A DNA stretch of 50,881 nt, taken from the NCBI GenBank assembly GCA_964411275.1, contig CAYPKG010000013.1:1-50881 (forward strand), in the 5' to 3' direction. The DNA is from CAYPKG01 sp964411275 (lineage in GTDB: Bacteria > Bacillota > Clostridia > Christensenellales > CAG-138). The translations under genes were made by a program, and so were the position numbers. The notes under the pieces were generated by a model, which made no database searches, was not told the DNA's origin, and saw only the letters and a program-made list of their open reading frames with translations. Position 1 is the first letter of the stretch. Each line of letters starts with the position of its first letter. Positions 32,566-40,711 of this stretch are shown here, in pieces.

Positions 32566-33345
32566 ATGAACCGGATCATAAGCGTTTTTCTGGTGTTGGG
32601 GCTGCTTCTTGGAGCCCCGGCCTCTTTGGCAATTACGGGAGACCGAAATGGCGACGGGCTCATAGCTTATCAGGAAAATGGCGAATGGGTGGCCATGATA
32701 CAGGTCAGGCTCCGGGAGCTTGGGTACCTGTTTTTTAAGCCTACCGGCAATTTCCAGGGCATGACCCGGGCGGCAGTCATTGAATTTCAAAAGAACCAGA
32801 CGGATGCAACGGGCGCTGCCATCATAGCCGACGGCACCGTTGGCGCCCAGAGCATCGAAATACTGTTCTCTACCGCGGCGGAGCGGGCGCCCATCCCGGC
32901 GGAGCTGCATATTCCCATCGGCAAGCGCGCCGACGGCAGCCAGAAGGAGACAGGCAAGCGCACGGGCTGGCCCGAGGTGCAGGCAAAGCTGACGGTTGGG
33001 CAAAGCTATACCCTGACGGATTTCAACACTGGGGCGACATTTGCAATGACATACACCGGCGGAGAAATGCACGGGGAAATGGAGTGCACAACTGCCCTGG
33101 ACACCCAGGCGTATCTCGCGGCGTTTGGAGACGCGTTTAATTATTTCAAGCGGCCTATGCTCATCTCCATCGATGGGGAGTTGATCGCCTGCTCGTTACA
33201 GGGGCAGCCCCATGGGGAGGATACCATAGCCCGCAACGAGATGGACGGGCACGCCTGTTTGTTTTTCTATGAAAGCCGCTCCCACGTGGCGGGGCTTCCG
33301 GACGTGGAGCACAATACCAATATAAATACCGCGGCTGGGAATTAG
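32566..33345 (+). CDS. Exported peptidoglycan-binding domain protein
   Basis: 259 aa. A signal peptide (M-N-R-I-I-S-V-F-L-V-L-G-L-L-L-G to A-S-L-A) is followed by a PG_binding_1 repeat (I-Q-V-R-L-R-E-L-G-Y-L ... T-R-A-A-V-I-E-F-Q-K-N, about 42-85). The C-terminal domain has Y-F-K-R-P-M-L-I-S-I-D-G and N-E-M-D-G-H-A-C-L-F-F-Y-E-S-R-S-H-V; I remember the 'MxGHxCIHFxxSxTH' version in many clostridial wall proteins. Here I-H-F is replaced by L-F-F-Y. ATG 32566 has GGAGGGAAAGG upstream. Likely acts at the cell wall; enzymatic activity unproven. Confidence 0.85.
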   Translation: MNRIISVFLVLGLLLGAPASLAITGDRNGDGLIAYQENGEWVAMIQVRLRELGYLFFKPTGNFQGMTRAAVIEFQKNQTDATGAAIIADGTVGAQSIEILFSTAAERAPIPAELHIPIGKRADGSQKETGKRTGWPEVQAKLTVGQSYTLTDFNTGATFAMTYTGGEMHGEMECTTALDTQAYLAAFGDAFNYFKRPMLISIDGELIACSLQGQPHGEDTIARNEMDGHACLFFYESRSHVAGLPDVEHNTNINTAAGN

Positions 33346-33376
33346 GGCGTTGACATTGGGTGAATGTAGGGCCGGT

Positions 33377-33634
33377 CTGTCGAAAAACCGCCGCTGCAGC
33401 GCAGCTTGCGCTTTTTCGAGGGTTCACGTTTTGATTGCTCGACTATGTCTTAAGGAGAATTGCCGCAAAGCGGCAAGAGAGTATCCCCTGGGGTGTGTCG
33501 CCGAATTCGGCTGAACATCCCCCCGAAATCATTGGATTTCGGGGATTTCAGTAAGGTTCTATGTCAAAGTCTTCGACTTTGACCACCCTAAGGGGTTGCG
33601 ACCCCTTGATAATCCCCAAGAACTTTTTCGACAG
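33377..33634. repeat. 258-bp MITE-like element with terminal inverted repeats
   Basis: The 369-bp gap after the peptidoglycan-binding gene holds an element bounded by CTGTCGAAAAA (33377-33387) and its exact complement TTTTTCGACAG (33624-33634). The interior is packed with short palindromes: TTGCCGC/GCGGCAA, CCCCGAAATC/GATTTCGGGG, AAAGTC/GACTTT and AAGGGGT/ACCCCTT. No coding frame is credible. It resembles non-autonomous intergenic repeats; copy number must be checked genome-wide. Confidence 0.65.
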
Positions 33635-33638
33635 TCTG

Positions 33639-33678
33639 CGGCGCCGTGAAAGCAATTTCGCGGCGCCGTTGTTTCTTT
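33639..33678 (+). terminator. 13-bp perfect hairpin with T-rich tail
   Basis: CGGCGCCGTGAAA pairs with TTTCGCGGCGCCG (one T-G) around GCAA, followed by TTGTTTCTTT. It lies just outside the MITE-like element and would stop rightward transcription before the convergent pfp gene. Confidence 0.65.
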
Positions 33679-33714
33679 AAGAGGTTAATAGGTTAAGGGA
33701 TTAAGAGCTTAAGC

Positions 33715-34965
33715 TTATTTTGCCTGTACCTTCTTGAGCTGCGCAAACCGGGGCAGGCCATCCTTCAACACCATTTCCGGCGCACCCTGGATGAGGGGCA
33801 GTGCGTAGTCAAGGAAGTCGCTTGTAACGTTATTCCCCTCGGGGTTGATCCACTCGAGGGGCACTTTCTTTTCAGTGTTGGCCACATCCGCAAGGTCCAT
33901 CAGCTTGATCTTGCAGACATACTTGCCATTCTCGTCGTACGCCCGCTCAAATCCCACCATTTTGTCGGTGATGCCGGACACGGCGCATTCCACGGCGGTT
34001 TTGCCGGAGAGGAAGGATTCTTCCACGTCCGTCTGGGAGGCGCAATGGGCTGCGCAGCGCTGCAGCAGGGAGAACTCTATTCCCCGCACCTTGGTGTCGA
34101 TGGCGTTTTTCAATATGCCCGCCAGAGTGGATGCCAGGCCGCCCAGCTGCTTATGGCCGAACGCGTCCACAGGCGCGTTTTCCGCGCCGTATTCCGCGAT
34201 CAGCTTGCCGTCCTTGTCGTGGATGCCCTCGGACACGGCCACGATGCATTTCTTGTTTTTCGCGTAGACCGCCTTCACGTCCGCGATGAACGTGTCCATG
34301 TCGAAATCCCGCTCCGGCAGGTAAATGAGGTCTGGGCCCTGACCATACTGTGAGGCGATGGAGGCGGCGGCGGTCAGCCAGCCCGCGTGACGGCCCATTA
34401 TCTCAAGCACGCAGATCATGCCGGTGTCGTACACACGGGCGTCCAGATACAGCTCCATGCAGCTTGTGGCGATGTACTTGGCGGCGCTGGGATAGCCGGG
34501 GCAATGGTCGGTACCAAATAAATCGTTGTCGATTGTTTTGGGCACGCCCATGATGCGGCATTCATAGCCCACCTTCTCCATGTATTTTGAGATTTTATTG
34601 CAGGTGTCCATGGAGTCGTTGCCGCCGTTGTAGAAGAAGTAGCGCACATCGTACTTCTTAAATATCTCGAGAATGCGTCTATAATCCGTGTCGTCAACTT
34701 CGCTGTCCTTGAGCCGATAGCGGCAGGAGCCCAGGGCAGAGGACGGGGTATGCAGCAGCAGGGAAAGCTCCGTGGCGTCTTCCTCGCCCATATCGTACAG
34801 CACATCGTCCAGCACGCCCCGGATGCCGTGGGCAGCGCCATAAACCTTTGTGATGGCGGGGTTGTCCAGCGCCGTGCGGATGACGCCGTAGGCGCTGGCG
34901 TTGATGACGGATGTCGGGCCGCCTGACTGGCCGATAATACAGGCGCCTTTCAAAAGTTCGCTCAT
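33715..34965 (-). CDS. pfp: Pyrophosphate-dependent 6-phosphofructokinase
   Basis: 416 aa. Glycolytic phosphorylation of fructose-6-phosphate. G-G-N-D-S (114-118) replaces the G-G-D-G-T of ATP-type enzymes and P-K-T-I-D-N-D (142-148) has the lysine typical of PPi-dependent forms; G-Q-S-G-G-P-T at the start binds the phosphoryl donor. Donor choice is inferred from these residues. ATG 34965 follows GGAGG. A possible promoter (TTTTCA-17-TATAGT) lies between it and the alcohol dehydrogenase gene. Confidence 0.88.
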   Translation of the reverse strand: MSELLKGACIIGQSGGPTSVINASAYGVIRTALDNPAITKVYGAAHGIRGVLDDVLYDMGEEDATELSLLLHTPSSALGSCRYRLKDSEVDDTDYRRILEIFKKYDVRYFFYNGGNDSMDTCNKISKYMEKVGYECRIMGVPKTIDNDLFGTDHCPGYPSAAKYIATSCMELYLDARVYDTGMICVLEIMGRHAGWLTAAASIASQYGQGPDLIYLPERDFDMDTFIADVKAVYAKNKKCIVAVSEGIHDKDGKLIAEYGAENAPVDAFGHKQLGGLASTLAGILKNAIDTKVRGIEFSLLQRCAAHCASQTDVEESFLSGKTAVECAVSGITDKMVGFERAYDENGKYVCKIKLMDLADVANTEKKVPLEWINPEGNNVTSDFLDYALPLIQGAPEMVLKDGLPRFAQLKKVQAK

Positions 34966-35062
34966 GTAGAATACCTCCAAGAAAAAATAAACTTATATTT
35001 CTAATGCTTATAGCTAACAATACTATACAACAAAATAACGCCTGTGAAAACAGGGAATTTTC

Positions 35063-36226
35063 TTATCCCTTCAGCGCCGCATATAACACATTCAAATAGT
35101 CAGCTTTTTCCATAGGCCGGGGATTGGATAAAGTTGAGATGTTTTTCGCGGACAGCTCCGCCAGCTTTTCAAACTCGCTTTCCGGTACGCCGAAAGAGGA
35201 GAAGGCGGGAAGATCAACCTCCCAGCACAAGGCTTTGACAGCGTCCACAGCTAATTTTGCGCCCTCGCCGGGCGTATCAAAGGACAGGCCCATGGCCCGG
35301 GCTACCCGCGCGTACCGGTCGATGCAATATTCGCTGGAATACTCCATAACGTAGGGAAGGAACACGGCGTTGCACACCCCATGGGGCAAATCATAAAGGC
35401 CGCCCAGGGACTCCGCGATGCAATGGACGCTTGCCACGTCCGCGTGGCTAAACGCGATGCCCGCAAGCATGCTGCCCATGAGCATGGCGCTGCGCGCCAG
35501 TTCATCTTCGCCGTTTTTCACAGCCTTCGGAAGGTTTTGATAGATCAGCTCAATGGCGTAAAGCGCCACCGCGTCGCTGATGGGCTCCGCGCAGGTGGCG
35601 GTATACGCCTCGATGGCATGGGTCAGCGCGTCTACCCCGGTAGCGGCGGTGACCGCGGGTGGCACCGAAAGGGTCAAAAGCGGGTCGCACACTGCGGCCA
35701 CAGCAGCGGTATACGGGCTTTTCACGGTCATTTTATAATGGTTTACGCTGTCTGTAATGACGGCGGAGAATGTAAGCTCGCTGCCGGTGCCGGAAGTGGT
35801 GGGGATGGAGATAAGCGGCGGGTTGGGAAGCGTCGCGGCGGTTTTCCCCTCGTAAAGCTTGATGTCCTCAGCGTCATGGGCAAGGAGCACCCCCACGGCT
35901 TTTGCGCAGTCGATGGGGCTTCCGCCGCCTACCGCGATCAGGCAGTCCGCCTGATGAGCCCGGGCGGCCGCCGCGCCGTCGCGCACGTTGGTGTCCTTGG
36001 GATTGGGTTCCACGCCGGAATACACCGCGTAGGGGATTTGGGCCCCTTCCAGCAGGCCGGTTGCCTTTTTCAGAATACCCGCACGCTCTACGCCCCTATC
36101 CGTGATCACAAGTGGCCTTCGCCCTCCCGCTTTGGCAAGCTCCTGAGGCAGCTCGTTCACACAGCCGGGGCCGTATGTGATACGGGTGGGCAATTCAAAT
36201 GAAAACAGCGATGTGAGATTATGCAT
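35063..36226 (-). CDS. Iron-containing alcohol dehydrogenase
   Basis: 387 aa. N-terminal dinucleotide domain with V-G-G-G-S-P-I-D-C-A-K and T-T-S-G-T-G-S-E, C-terminal metal domain with A-L-T-H-A-I-E-A-Y, F-S-H-A-D-V-A-S-V-H and L-P-H-G, which carry the His ligands. It oxidises or reduces alcohols/aldehydes with NAD(P); the exact substrate (butanol, 1,3-propanediol, lactaldehyde) cannot be read. Stands upstream of pfp in the same direction; AGGAGGCTC precedes the ATG. Confidence 0.93.
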   Translation of the reverse strand: MHNLTSLFSFELPTRITYGPGCVNELPQELAKAGGRRPLVITDRGVERAGILKKATGLLEGAQIPYAVYSGVEPNPKDTNVRDGAAAARAHQADCLIAVGGGSPIDCAKAVGVLLAHDAEDIKLYEGKTAATLPNPPLISIPTTSGTGSELTFSAVITDSVNHYKMTVKSPYTAAVAAVCDPLLTLSVPPAVTAATGVDALTHAIEAYTATCAEPISDAVALYAIELIYQNLPKAVKNGEDELARSAMLMGSMLAGIAFSHADVASVHCIAESLGGLYDLPHGVCNAVFLPYVMEYSSEYCIDRYARVARAMGLSFDTPGEGAKLAVDAVKALCWEVDLPAFSSFGVPESEFEKLAELSAKNISTLSNPRPMEKADYLNVLYAALKG

Positions 36227-36261
36227 GAGGAGCCTCCTTACGTATCCTATCAGGATTGCTA

Positions 36262-36294
36262 AAAAAACGCATCCGCGTTGCAGCTTGCGTTTTT
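36262..36294 (-). terminator. Terminator of degV
   Basis: AAAAACGCA pairs with TGCGTTTTT; both strands carry T-runs, the minus one longest (seven). It lies 6 bp past the degV stop. Confidence 0.8.
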
Positions 36295-36299
36295 ATCAT

Positions 36300-37127
36300 T
36301 TACCAGCAAAATATGATGCCAACAGAACCGTTCCCGAGATGGGTGCCGATCACAGGGCTTAAATCCTCGAGATTGATGTTGATGTTGCCAAAGCGGTTCT
36401 TGATCTTGGAGATACACAGGCGCGCGCCTTCTTCATTGACGCAGTGAAGAACAGTCACCAGCTTCATTTTTTCCGGCAGCTCCTGGATCATGCGGTCGTA
36501 CACATTGCGCATGCCCCGTACCTTCGCGTGGGCCATCAGCGCGCCGTTTTTCATCATCAGAATTGGATGGATGTTCAGGAGCTTTCCCACGAGAAAGCCG
36601 GCGTTGCCCACCCGGCCGCCCTTTTTCAGGAACTTGAGATCATCCACCACCATGATGGCGCTGTTTCTGGTTGCCTGATCGCTCAATGTGGACTCGATCT
36701 CGTCCAGCGTGGCCCCGGCGTCGATCAGCTGCCGGGCGAACTCCACCAGGAATTTCACGCCCACAGAGCAGCATTTGCAGTCCACGATCCGAATGCGGGA
36801 AGGATCCAGGCTTTTCGCCGCCGCGCAGAACGAACCGTACGTCCCGCTAAGCTTCTCGGACAGGCAAATGGCGATGATGTCGTCCCCATTGGACAGGATG
36901 CGGGAAAAGGCCTCAATGACCTCACCCACGGCGGGCTGGCTGGTAGTTGGCAGGTCAATCTCCTGGATGAGACGGGTGTAAAACGGGGGGTATGTTTCCC
37001 GCTGTCCTTCGATCATGCTATCGCCGTTTGCGAAATTCACAGTCAACGGCAATATTGTGGGCCGAAGGCGATTGAGGTCCTCTGTTGAAAATCCACCGGT
37101 GCTGTCACATACGATTTGGATGGCCAT
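36300..37127 (-). CDS. DegV family fatty-acid-binding protein
   Basis: 275 aa. Starts V-C-D-S-T-G-G-F with the DegV nucleophile-like Ser/Thr motif; T-T-S-Q-P (60-64) and S-G-T-Y-G-S (about 94-99) build the lipid-carboxylate site; the second domain has V-D-D-L-K-F-L-K-K-G-G-R. FakB-type proteins present fatty acids to FakA kinase; no fakA is in the window. An extended -10 promoter (TGC-TATACT) lies at 37170-37178, minus strand. Confidence 0.92.
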   Translation of the reverse strand: MAIQIVCDSTGGFSTEDLNRLRPTILPLTVNFANGDSMIEGQRETYPPFYTRLIQEIDLPTTSQPAVGEVIEAFSRILSNGDDIIAICLSEKLSGTYGSFCAAAKSLDPSRIRIVDCKCCSVGVKFLVEFARQLIDAGATLDEIESTLSDQATRNSAIMVVDDLKFLKKGGRVGNAGFLVGKLLNIHPILMMKNGALMAHAKVRGMRNVYDRMIQELPEKMKLVTVLHCVNEEGARLCISKIKNRFGNININLEDLSPVIGTHLGNGSVGIIFCW

Positions 37128-37169
37128 GCGTCATTTTCTCCTTCATCCTGTGTAAGTTTCTTGTGTCAC

Positions 37170-37178
37170 AGTATAGCA
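37170..37178 (-). promoter_or_regulatory. Extended -10 promoter of degV
   Basis: Minus strand TGC-TATACT about 43 bp upstream of the ATG; the -35 region is weak. The rest of the 246-bp gap to the next gene has a GC-rich hairpin near 37332-37351 and nothing else I recognise. Confidence 0.5.
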
Positions 37179-37373
37179 TACGAACGGGTATAAGAAGTAG
37201 AGCAAAAGTGAAATTTGTTGAATTTTTGCCTGGAGGGCCCAGTCGAAATCCATTTTCTTTCATATTTTGCCTTGGCAGAGACAAAAATTGATGATAAAGT
37301 AGACAAAGCAAGCTTCGGATGTGAGGCCGCTGCTGCGGCGGCGGCCCTTACCTGAGCCATAGGGGAGGACGGC

Positions 37374-38258
37374 ATGTTTGGATATGTTTCGCCCCTAAAA
37401 TGCGAATTGAGGGTGCGTGAGCTAACCGAGTACGAGGGCTGGTACTGTGGGCTGTGCAAGACAATCTCCCGGCGGTATGGGCAGTTGCCCCGGCTGGCGC
37501 TCAGCTACGATTGCGCTTTTCTCGCGCTTTTGTTAGCGGGGGTCTCCGGCGAGGGAGAGCCAATGAAAGCATGTTCCTGCATGCTTAAGCCGCTAAGAAA
37601 GCCCAGGCCCATGGCGGGGGAAACCCCGGCCCTTGATTACGCGGCGGATGCAAACGTACTGCTGAGCCACGAAAAGCTCCTGGACGATTGGCATGACGAG
37701 CGGTCTTTGAAAGGCCTTTTCGGGTCAAAGGCCCTTGCAAGCGCCGCAAGGCGGGCGGGGGAACGCAGGCCAAAGCTGCATGCGGCAATCCAAACGGGCA
37801 TCGCCAACCTGTCAAAAGAGGAAAAGGCCGGGTGTGATGAGATAGACCGGGTGGCGGACGCGTTTGCCACGCTGCTTCGGGAGATACTAACGCTGTATCC
37901 GGGACTCAAACAGCGCGAGCGGCTGCCCCTAAGCTGGCTTGGATATCATCTGGGCCGGTGGATTTACCTTATGGACGCGTGGGAGGACCGGGAAAAGGAC
38001 GAACAGTCAGGCGCGTACAATCCGTTTCTCATTACTGGCCTTGGGGAAGACCAGGCGTCTTTTCTTCTTTACGCGTCGCTGAGCGAAATGGAAAAGGCCT
38101 ATGATCTTATGGACATCAAATGCCATGAGGGGCTTTTGAATAACATCATTCACCTGGGCTGCCGTGGAAGGACAAGAGCGCTTTTAGGCGGAACCGGGGC
38201 GGGGAAAACGGGGGACGGTATGCAAAGACGGATGAATAAGGAGAAAGCTGGCCGATGA
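37374..38258 (+). CDS. DUF5685 family protein
   Basis: 294 aa, cytoplasmic and helical. M-F-G-Y-V-S-P-L-K-C-E-L-R-V at the start and Y-C-G-L-C-K-T-I match DUF5685, a clostridial family of unknown function; Cys/His pairs (C-G-L-C, H-L-G-x-W-I-Y-L-M-D-A-W-E-D) and acidic motifs hint at metal or prenyl-type chemistry, which is speculation. GGGGAGGAC precedes the ATG. Its stop overlaps the start of a DnaJ-domain gene (ATGA). Confidence 0.85.
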   Translation: MFGYVSPLKCELRVRELTEYEGWYCGLCKTISRRYGQLPRLALSYDCAFLALLLAGVSGEGEPMKACSCMLKPLRKPRPMAGETPALDYAADANVLLSHEKLLDDWHDERSLKGLFGSKALASAARRAGERRPKLHAAIQTGIANLSKEEKAGCDEIDRVADAFATLLREILTLYPGLKQRERLPLSWLGYHLGRWIYLMDAWEDREKDEQSGAYNPFLITGLGEDQASFLLYASLSEMEKAYDLMDIKCHEGLLNNIIHLGCRGRTRALLGGTGAGKTGDGMQRRMNKEKAGR

Positions 38259-38884
38259 ATCCGTATAAGGTGTTGGGCGTAAGCGAGGACGCCACCCAGG
38301 AGGAGATCCGGGCGGCGTATTTGAGTCTTGTCAAAAAATATCATCCGGACAAGTATTCGGACAACCCGCTCAAAGAACTTGCCAACGAAAAGCTCAAGGA
38401 GATCAACGAGGCGTACGAAATACTTACGAAAAAGAGCAGCGCCGGGAGCACTGCCAGTGGGCAGTGGAACAGCAGCGGCGGCTATGGCGGCTACAGCGGC
38501 TCAGGCAGCGCGTACTCCGGCCCCGGCGCGCAGGAGTTCGCCCGGGCAAGAGCCTATATCAACCAAAATAATTTACAGGCGGCCAAACAGGTGCTGGACG
38601 GGATTTCCATCCGGAACGCCGAATGGTATTATCTCTACGGCATCATTTATTTAAGGCAGGGCTGGTATGAAAAGGCACGGGAATACATCGCCCGCGCCTA
38701 CGAGCAGGAGCCGGGCAACGCTGAATACCGAAACGCGTATGCCGCCATCAACAACGCGGGAAACCCCTTTGGCCGCGCCCAGCAATCGGGGCAGATGGGC
38801 AGCGAATGCTCGATCTGCGACGTGTGCGCCACGCTTTGGTGCCTGGATTGCTGTTGCGGCATGGGTGGCCGGGGGTGCTGCTAA
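38255..38884 (+). CDS. DnaJ-domain protein with Gly/Ser linker and Cys-rich tail
   Basis: 209 aa. J domain at 1-60 with the H-P-D signature (Y-H-P-D-K-Y), a Gly/Ser/Tyr-rich linker (about 63-92), two TPR-like helices (about 95-165) and a C-terminal Cys-rich tail C-S-I-C-D-V-C-A-T-L-W-C-L-D-C-C-C. The tail could bind metal or attach to membranes. It is translationally coupled to DUF5685, so the J domain probably recruits DnaK to that protein (inference). Confidence 0.9.
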   Translation: MNPYKVLGVSEDATQEEIRAAYLSLVKKYHPDKYSDNPLKELANEKLKEINEAYEILTKKSSAGSTASGQWNSSGGYGGYSGSGSAYSGPGAQEFARARAYINQNNLQAAKQVLDGISIRNAEWYYLYGIIYLRQGWYEKAREYIARAYEQEPGNAEYRNAYAAINNAGNPFGRAQQSGQMGSECSICDVCATLWCLDCCCGMGGRGCC

Positions 38885-39442
38885 ATGGCAAGGGGAAGGA
38901 ACAAACGCAAATTGCCGCTGACGAAGCAGATTACCCTGGGCGCCATGGTGGCCGCGCTGACCATATTATGCCTGTATGCGGCAGCTTCACTGCCCACAGG
39001 CCGGCTGGCATTTTATTTTCTTTCCTCACTGTTTATATATGTCCTGTGCTGCGAAGGGGCATTTGCTATGGCGGGGGTTTGCTTTCTGGCGGTTTCGCTT
39101 CTCTCGTTTTTTTTACTGCCCGACAAGCTGGCCTTTGTGGTGTACACCCTGTTGCTGGGGCATTACGGTATATTTCGGGCTTTTTTAGAAATGCGGGTCA
39201 GGGGCAGGGTGATCAGGACGCTTATAAAGCTCTTGTATTGCGATGTTTTTACATTAGCGGGACTGTATCTCGCGACGGCGCTTTTCTCATATGACTTGCC
39301 GGGGATGATGCCAAACTGGTTGCCTGTCTGGGGGCTTGTCCTTTTGGTTCAGGCTGTGTTCATCCTAGCCGATCTCCTCTATGCCCTATGCGTCAGGTTT
39401 TATGAGACCCAGCTTAGAAGCGCGCTGGTGCCGAGAAGATAA
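38885..39442 (+). CDS. Integral membrane protein of unknown function
   Basis: 185 aa. A basic start (M-A-R-G-R-N-K-R-K) and about five hydrophobic helices: roughly 18-37, 43-57, 60-78, 82-98 and 118-170. The fold is reminiscent of ECF-type S components, but no signature allows a call. It follows the DnaJ gene with no gap, so the three genes form one unit ending at the terminator 39470-39496. Confidence 0.75.
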   Translation: MARGRNKRKLPLTKQITLGAMVAALTILCLYAAASLPTGRLAFYFLSSLFIYVLCCEGAFAMAGVCFLAVSLLSFFLLPDKLAFVVYTLLLGHYGIFRAFLEMRVRGRVIRTLIKLLYCDVFTLAGLYLATALFSYDLPGMMPNWLPVWGLVLLVQAVFILADLLYALCVRFYETQLRSALVPRR

Positions 39443-39469
39443 AACTTTGTGAAACCAAATAATCGATTA

Positions 39470-39496
39470 AAATCCGCTGCAAAGCAGGATTTTTTT
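39470..39496 (+). terminator. Terminator after the DUF5685-DnaJ unit
   Basis: AAATCC-(GC)-TGC, loop AAA, GCA-GGATTT followed by more Ts. Confidence 0.75.
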
Positions 39497-39556
39497 GCTT
39501 TGTGGTTAATTATTATAGGTAGAAAATACATTCTATTGTGAGGAGGCGTTTTGCCT

Positions 39557-40585
39557 ATGCAGGAAACCCCGCGCATGTGCTGCCGGCAGTTTACAGAGGC
39601 TTTGGAGCGGGACACGCTTTCGCCTTACGCGAAATTGAGTGCCGATACGGCGGGACGAAAAACGCCCCTTCCACTGTGCGAGATCAGGACGGAATTTCAG
39701 CGGGACAGGGACCGGATACTCCATTGCAAGTCCTTTCGCCGCCTGAAGCACAAAACCCAGGTTTTTCTTTCCCCCCAGGGGGATCATTACCGCACGCGGC
39801 TGACCCACACATTGGAGGTTTCCCAGATTGCCCGCACCATTTCCCGTGCGCTCAGGTTAAACGAGGATTTGACCGAGGCAATCGCTTTGGGCCACGATCT
39901 TGGGCACACGCCCTTCGGTCACGCCGGGGAGGACGTTCTTGACAGGCTGGTGCCGGGCGGGTTTGAGCACAACCGGCAAAGCCTCAGGGTTGCCCAAACA
40001 TTGGAGCGGGACGGGGAAGGGCTGAACCTGACAGCAGAGGTACGAGACGGCATCTTAAACCACAAGAAAACCGGCAACCCCGAAACCCTGGAGGGCCGGG
40101 TGGTGAGCATTGCGGACCGGATTGCTTACCTTAATCACGACATCGACGACGCGGTGCGCGCTGGGGTGCTGCGGTTTTCGGACATTCCGGCGAAGGTAAT
40201 AGGCGTCCTGGGGCGTACCCATGGGGATCGGATCAACACCATGATACTCGACGTGGTGCATAGTAGTTTCTTTCAGTCTGCCGTGATGATGAGCGGGGAA
40301 ATTCAGGAGGCCTTCGACGCGCTGCGGGATTTTATGTTTGACCGGGTGTATTACAACGCGGATGCGAAGCGGGAGGAACAAAAGGCCAAGCATGTGGTGG
40401 AAGCGTTGTTTTATCACTGCCGGGATCACATCGTCGACTTGCCCGGGGAATACCGCGCAAACCTCCAAGCTGACGGGCCGGATCAGGTGGCGGCGGACTG
40501 GATTGCCTGTATGACCGACCGGTACGCAATCGCGGAATATAGGAGGCTGTACGTGCCGGAGGAATGGACGGATCTCATCCGATAG
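39557..40585 (+). CDS. dGTP triphosphohydrolase-like HD-domain protein
   Basis: 342 aa. HD phosphohydrolase: R-L-T-H-T-L-E-V-S-Q (first metal His), G-H-D-L-G-H-T-P-F-G-H-A-G-E and the late D-R-I-A-Y-L-N-H-D-I-D-D. It cleaves dNTPs to nucleoside plus tripolyphosphate. ATG 39557 and TTG 39551 are both possible after AGGAGG 39541-39546; the ATG has the more usual codon, the TTG spacing is short. It heads the dgt-dnaG-rpoD arrangement common in Clostridia. Confidence 0.92.
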   Translation: MQETPRMCCRQFTEALERDTLSPYAKLSADTAGRKTPLPLCEIRTEFQRDRDRILHCKSFRRLKHKTQVFLSPQGDHYRTRLTHTLEVSQIARTISRALRLNEDLTEAIALGHDLGHTPFGHAGEDVLDRLVPGGFEHNRQSLRVAQTLERDGEGLNLTAEVRDGILNHKKTGNPETLEGRVVSIADRIAYLNHDIDDAVRAGVLRFSDIPAKVIGVLGRTHGDRINTMILDVVHSSFFQSAVMMSGEIQEAFDALRDFMFDRVYYNADAKREEQKAKHVVEALFYHCRDHIVDLPGEYRANLQADGPDQVAADWIACMTDRYAIAEYRRLYVPEEWTDLIR

Positions 40586-40711
40586 CGCGGGTACTGTTGA
40601 ATTTTCCTTAAAAAGAAGGAATTTTGGAACCTGTGGCGAACAGTATACATCGGCGGCTAAGGCGCGGAAAATCGCAGGAGAAGCCAAGCATCGCGGGAAA
40701 GGGGGCCGACT

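Noticed and set aside
33377..33634. CRISPR array
   Set aside because: The palindromes differ from one another and are not regularly spaced; no cas genes are present.
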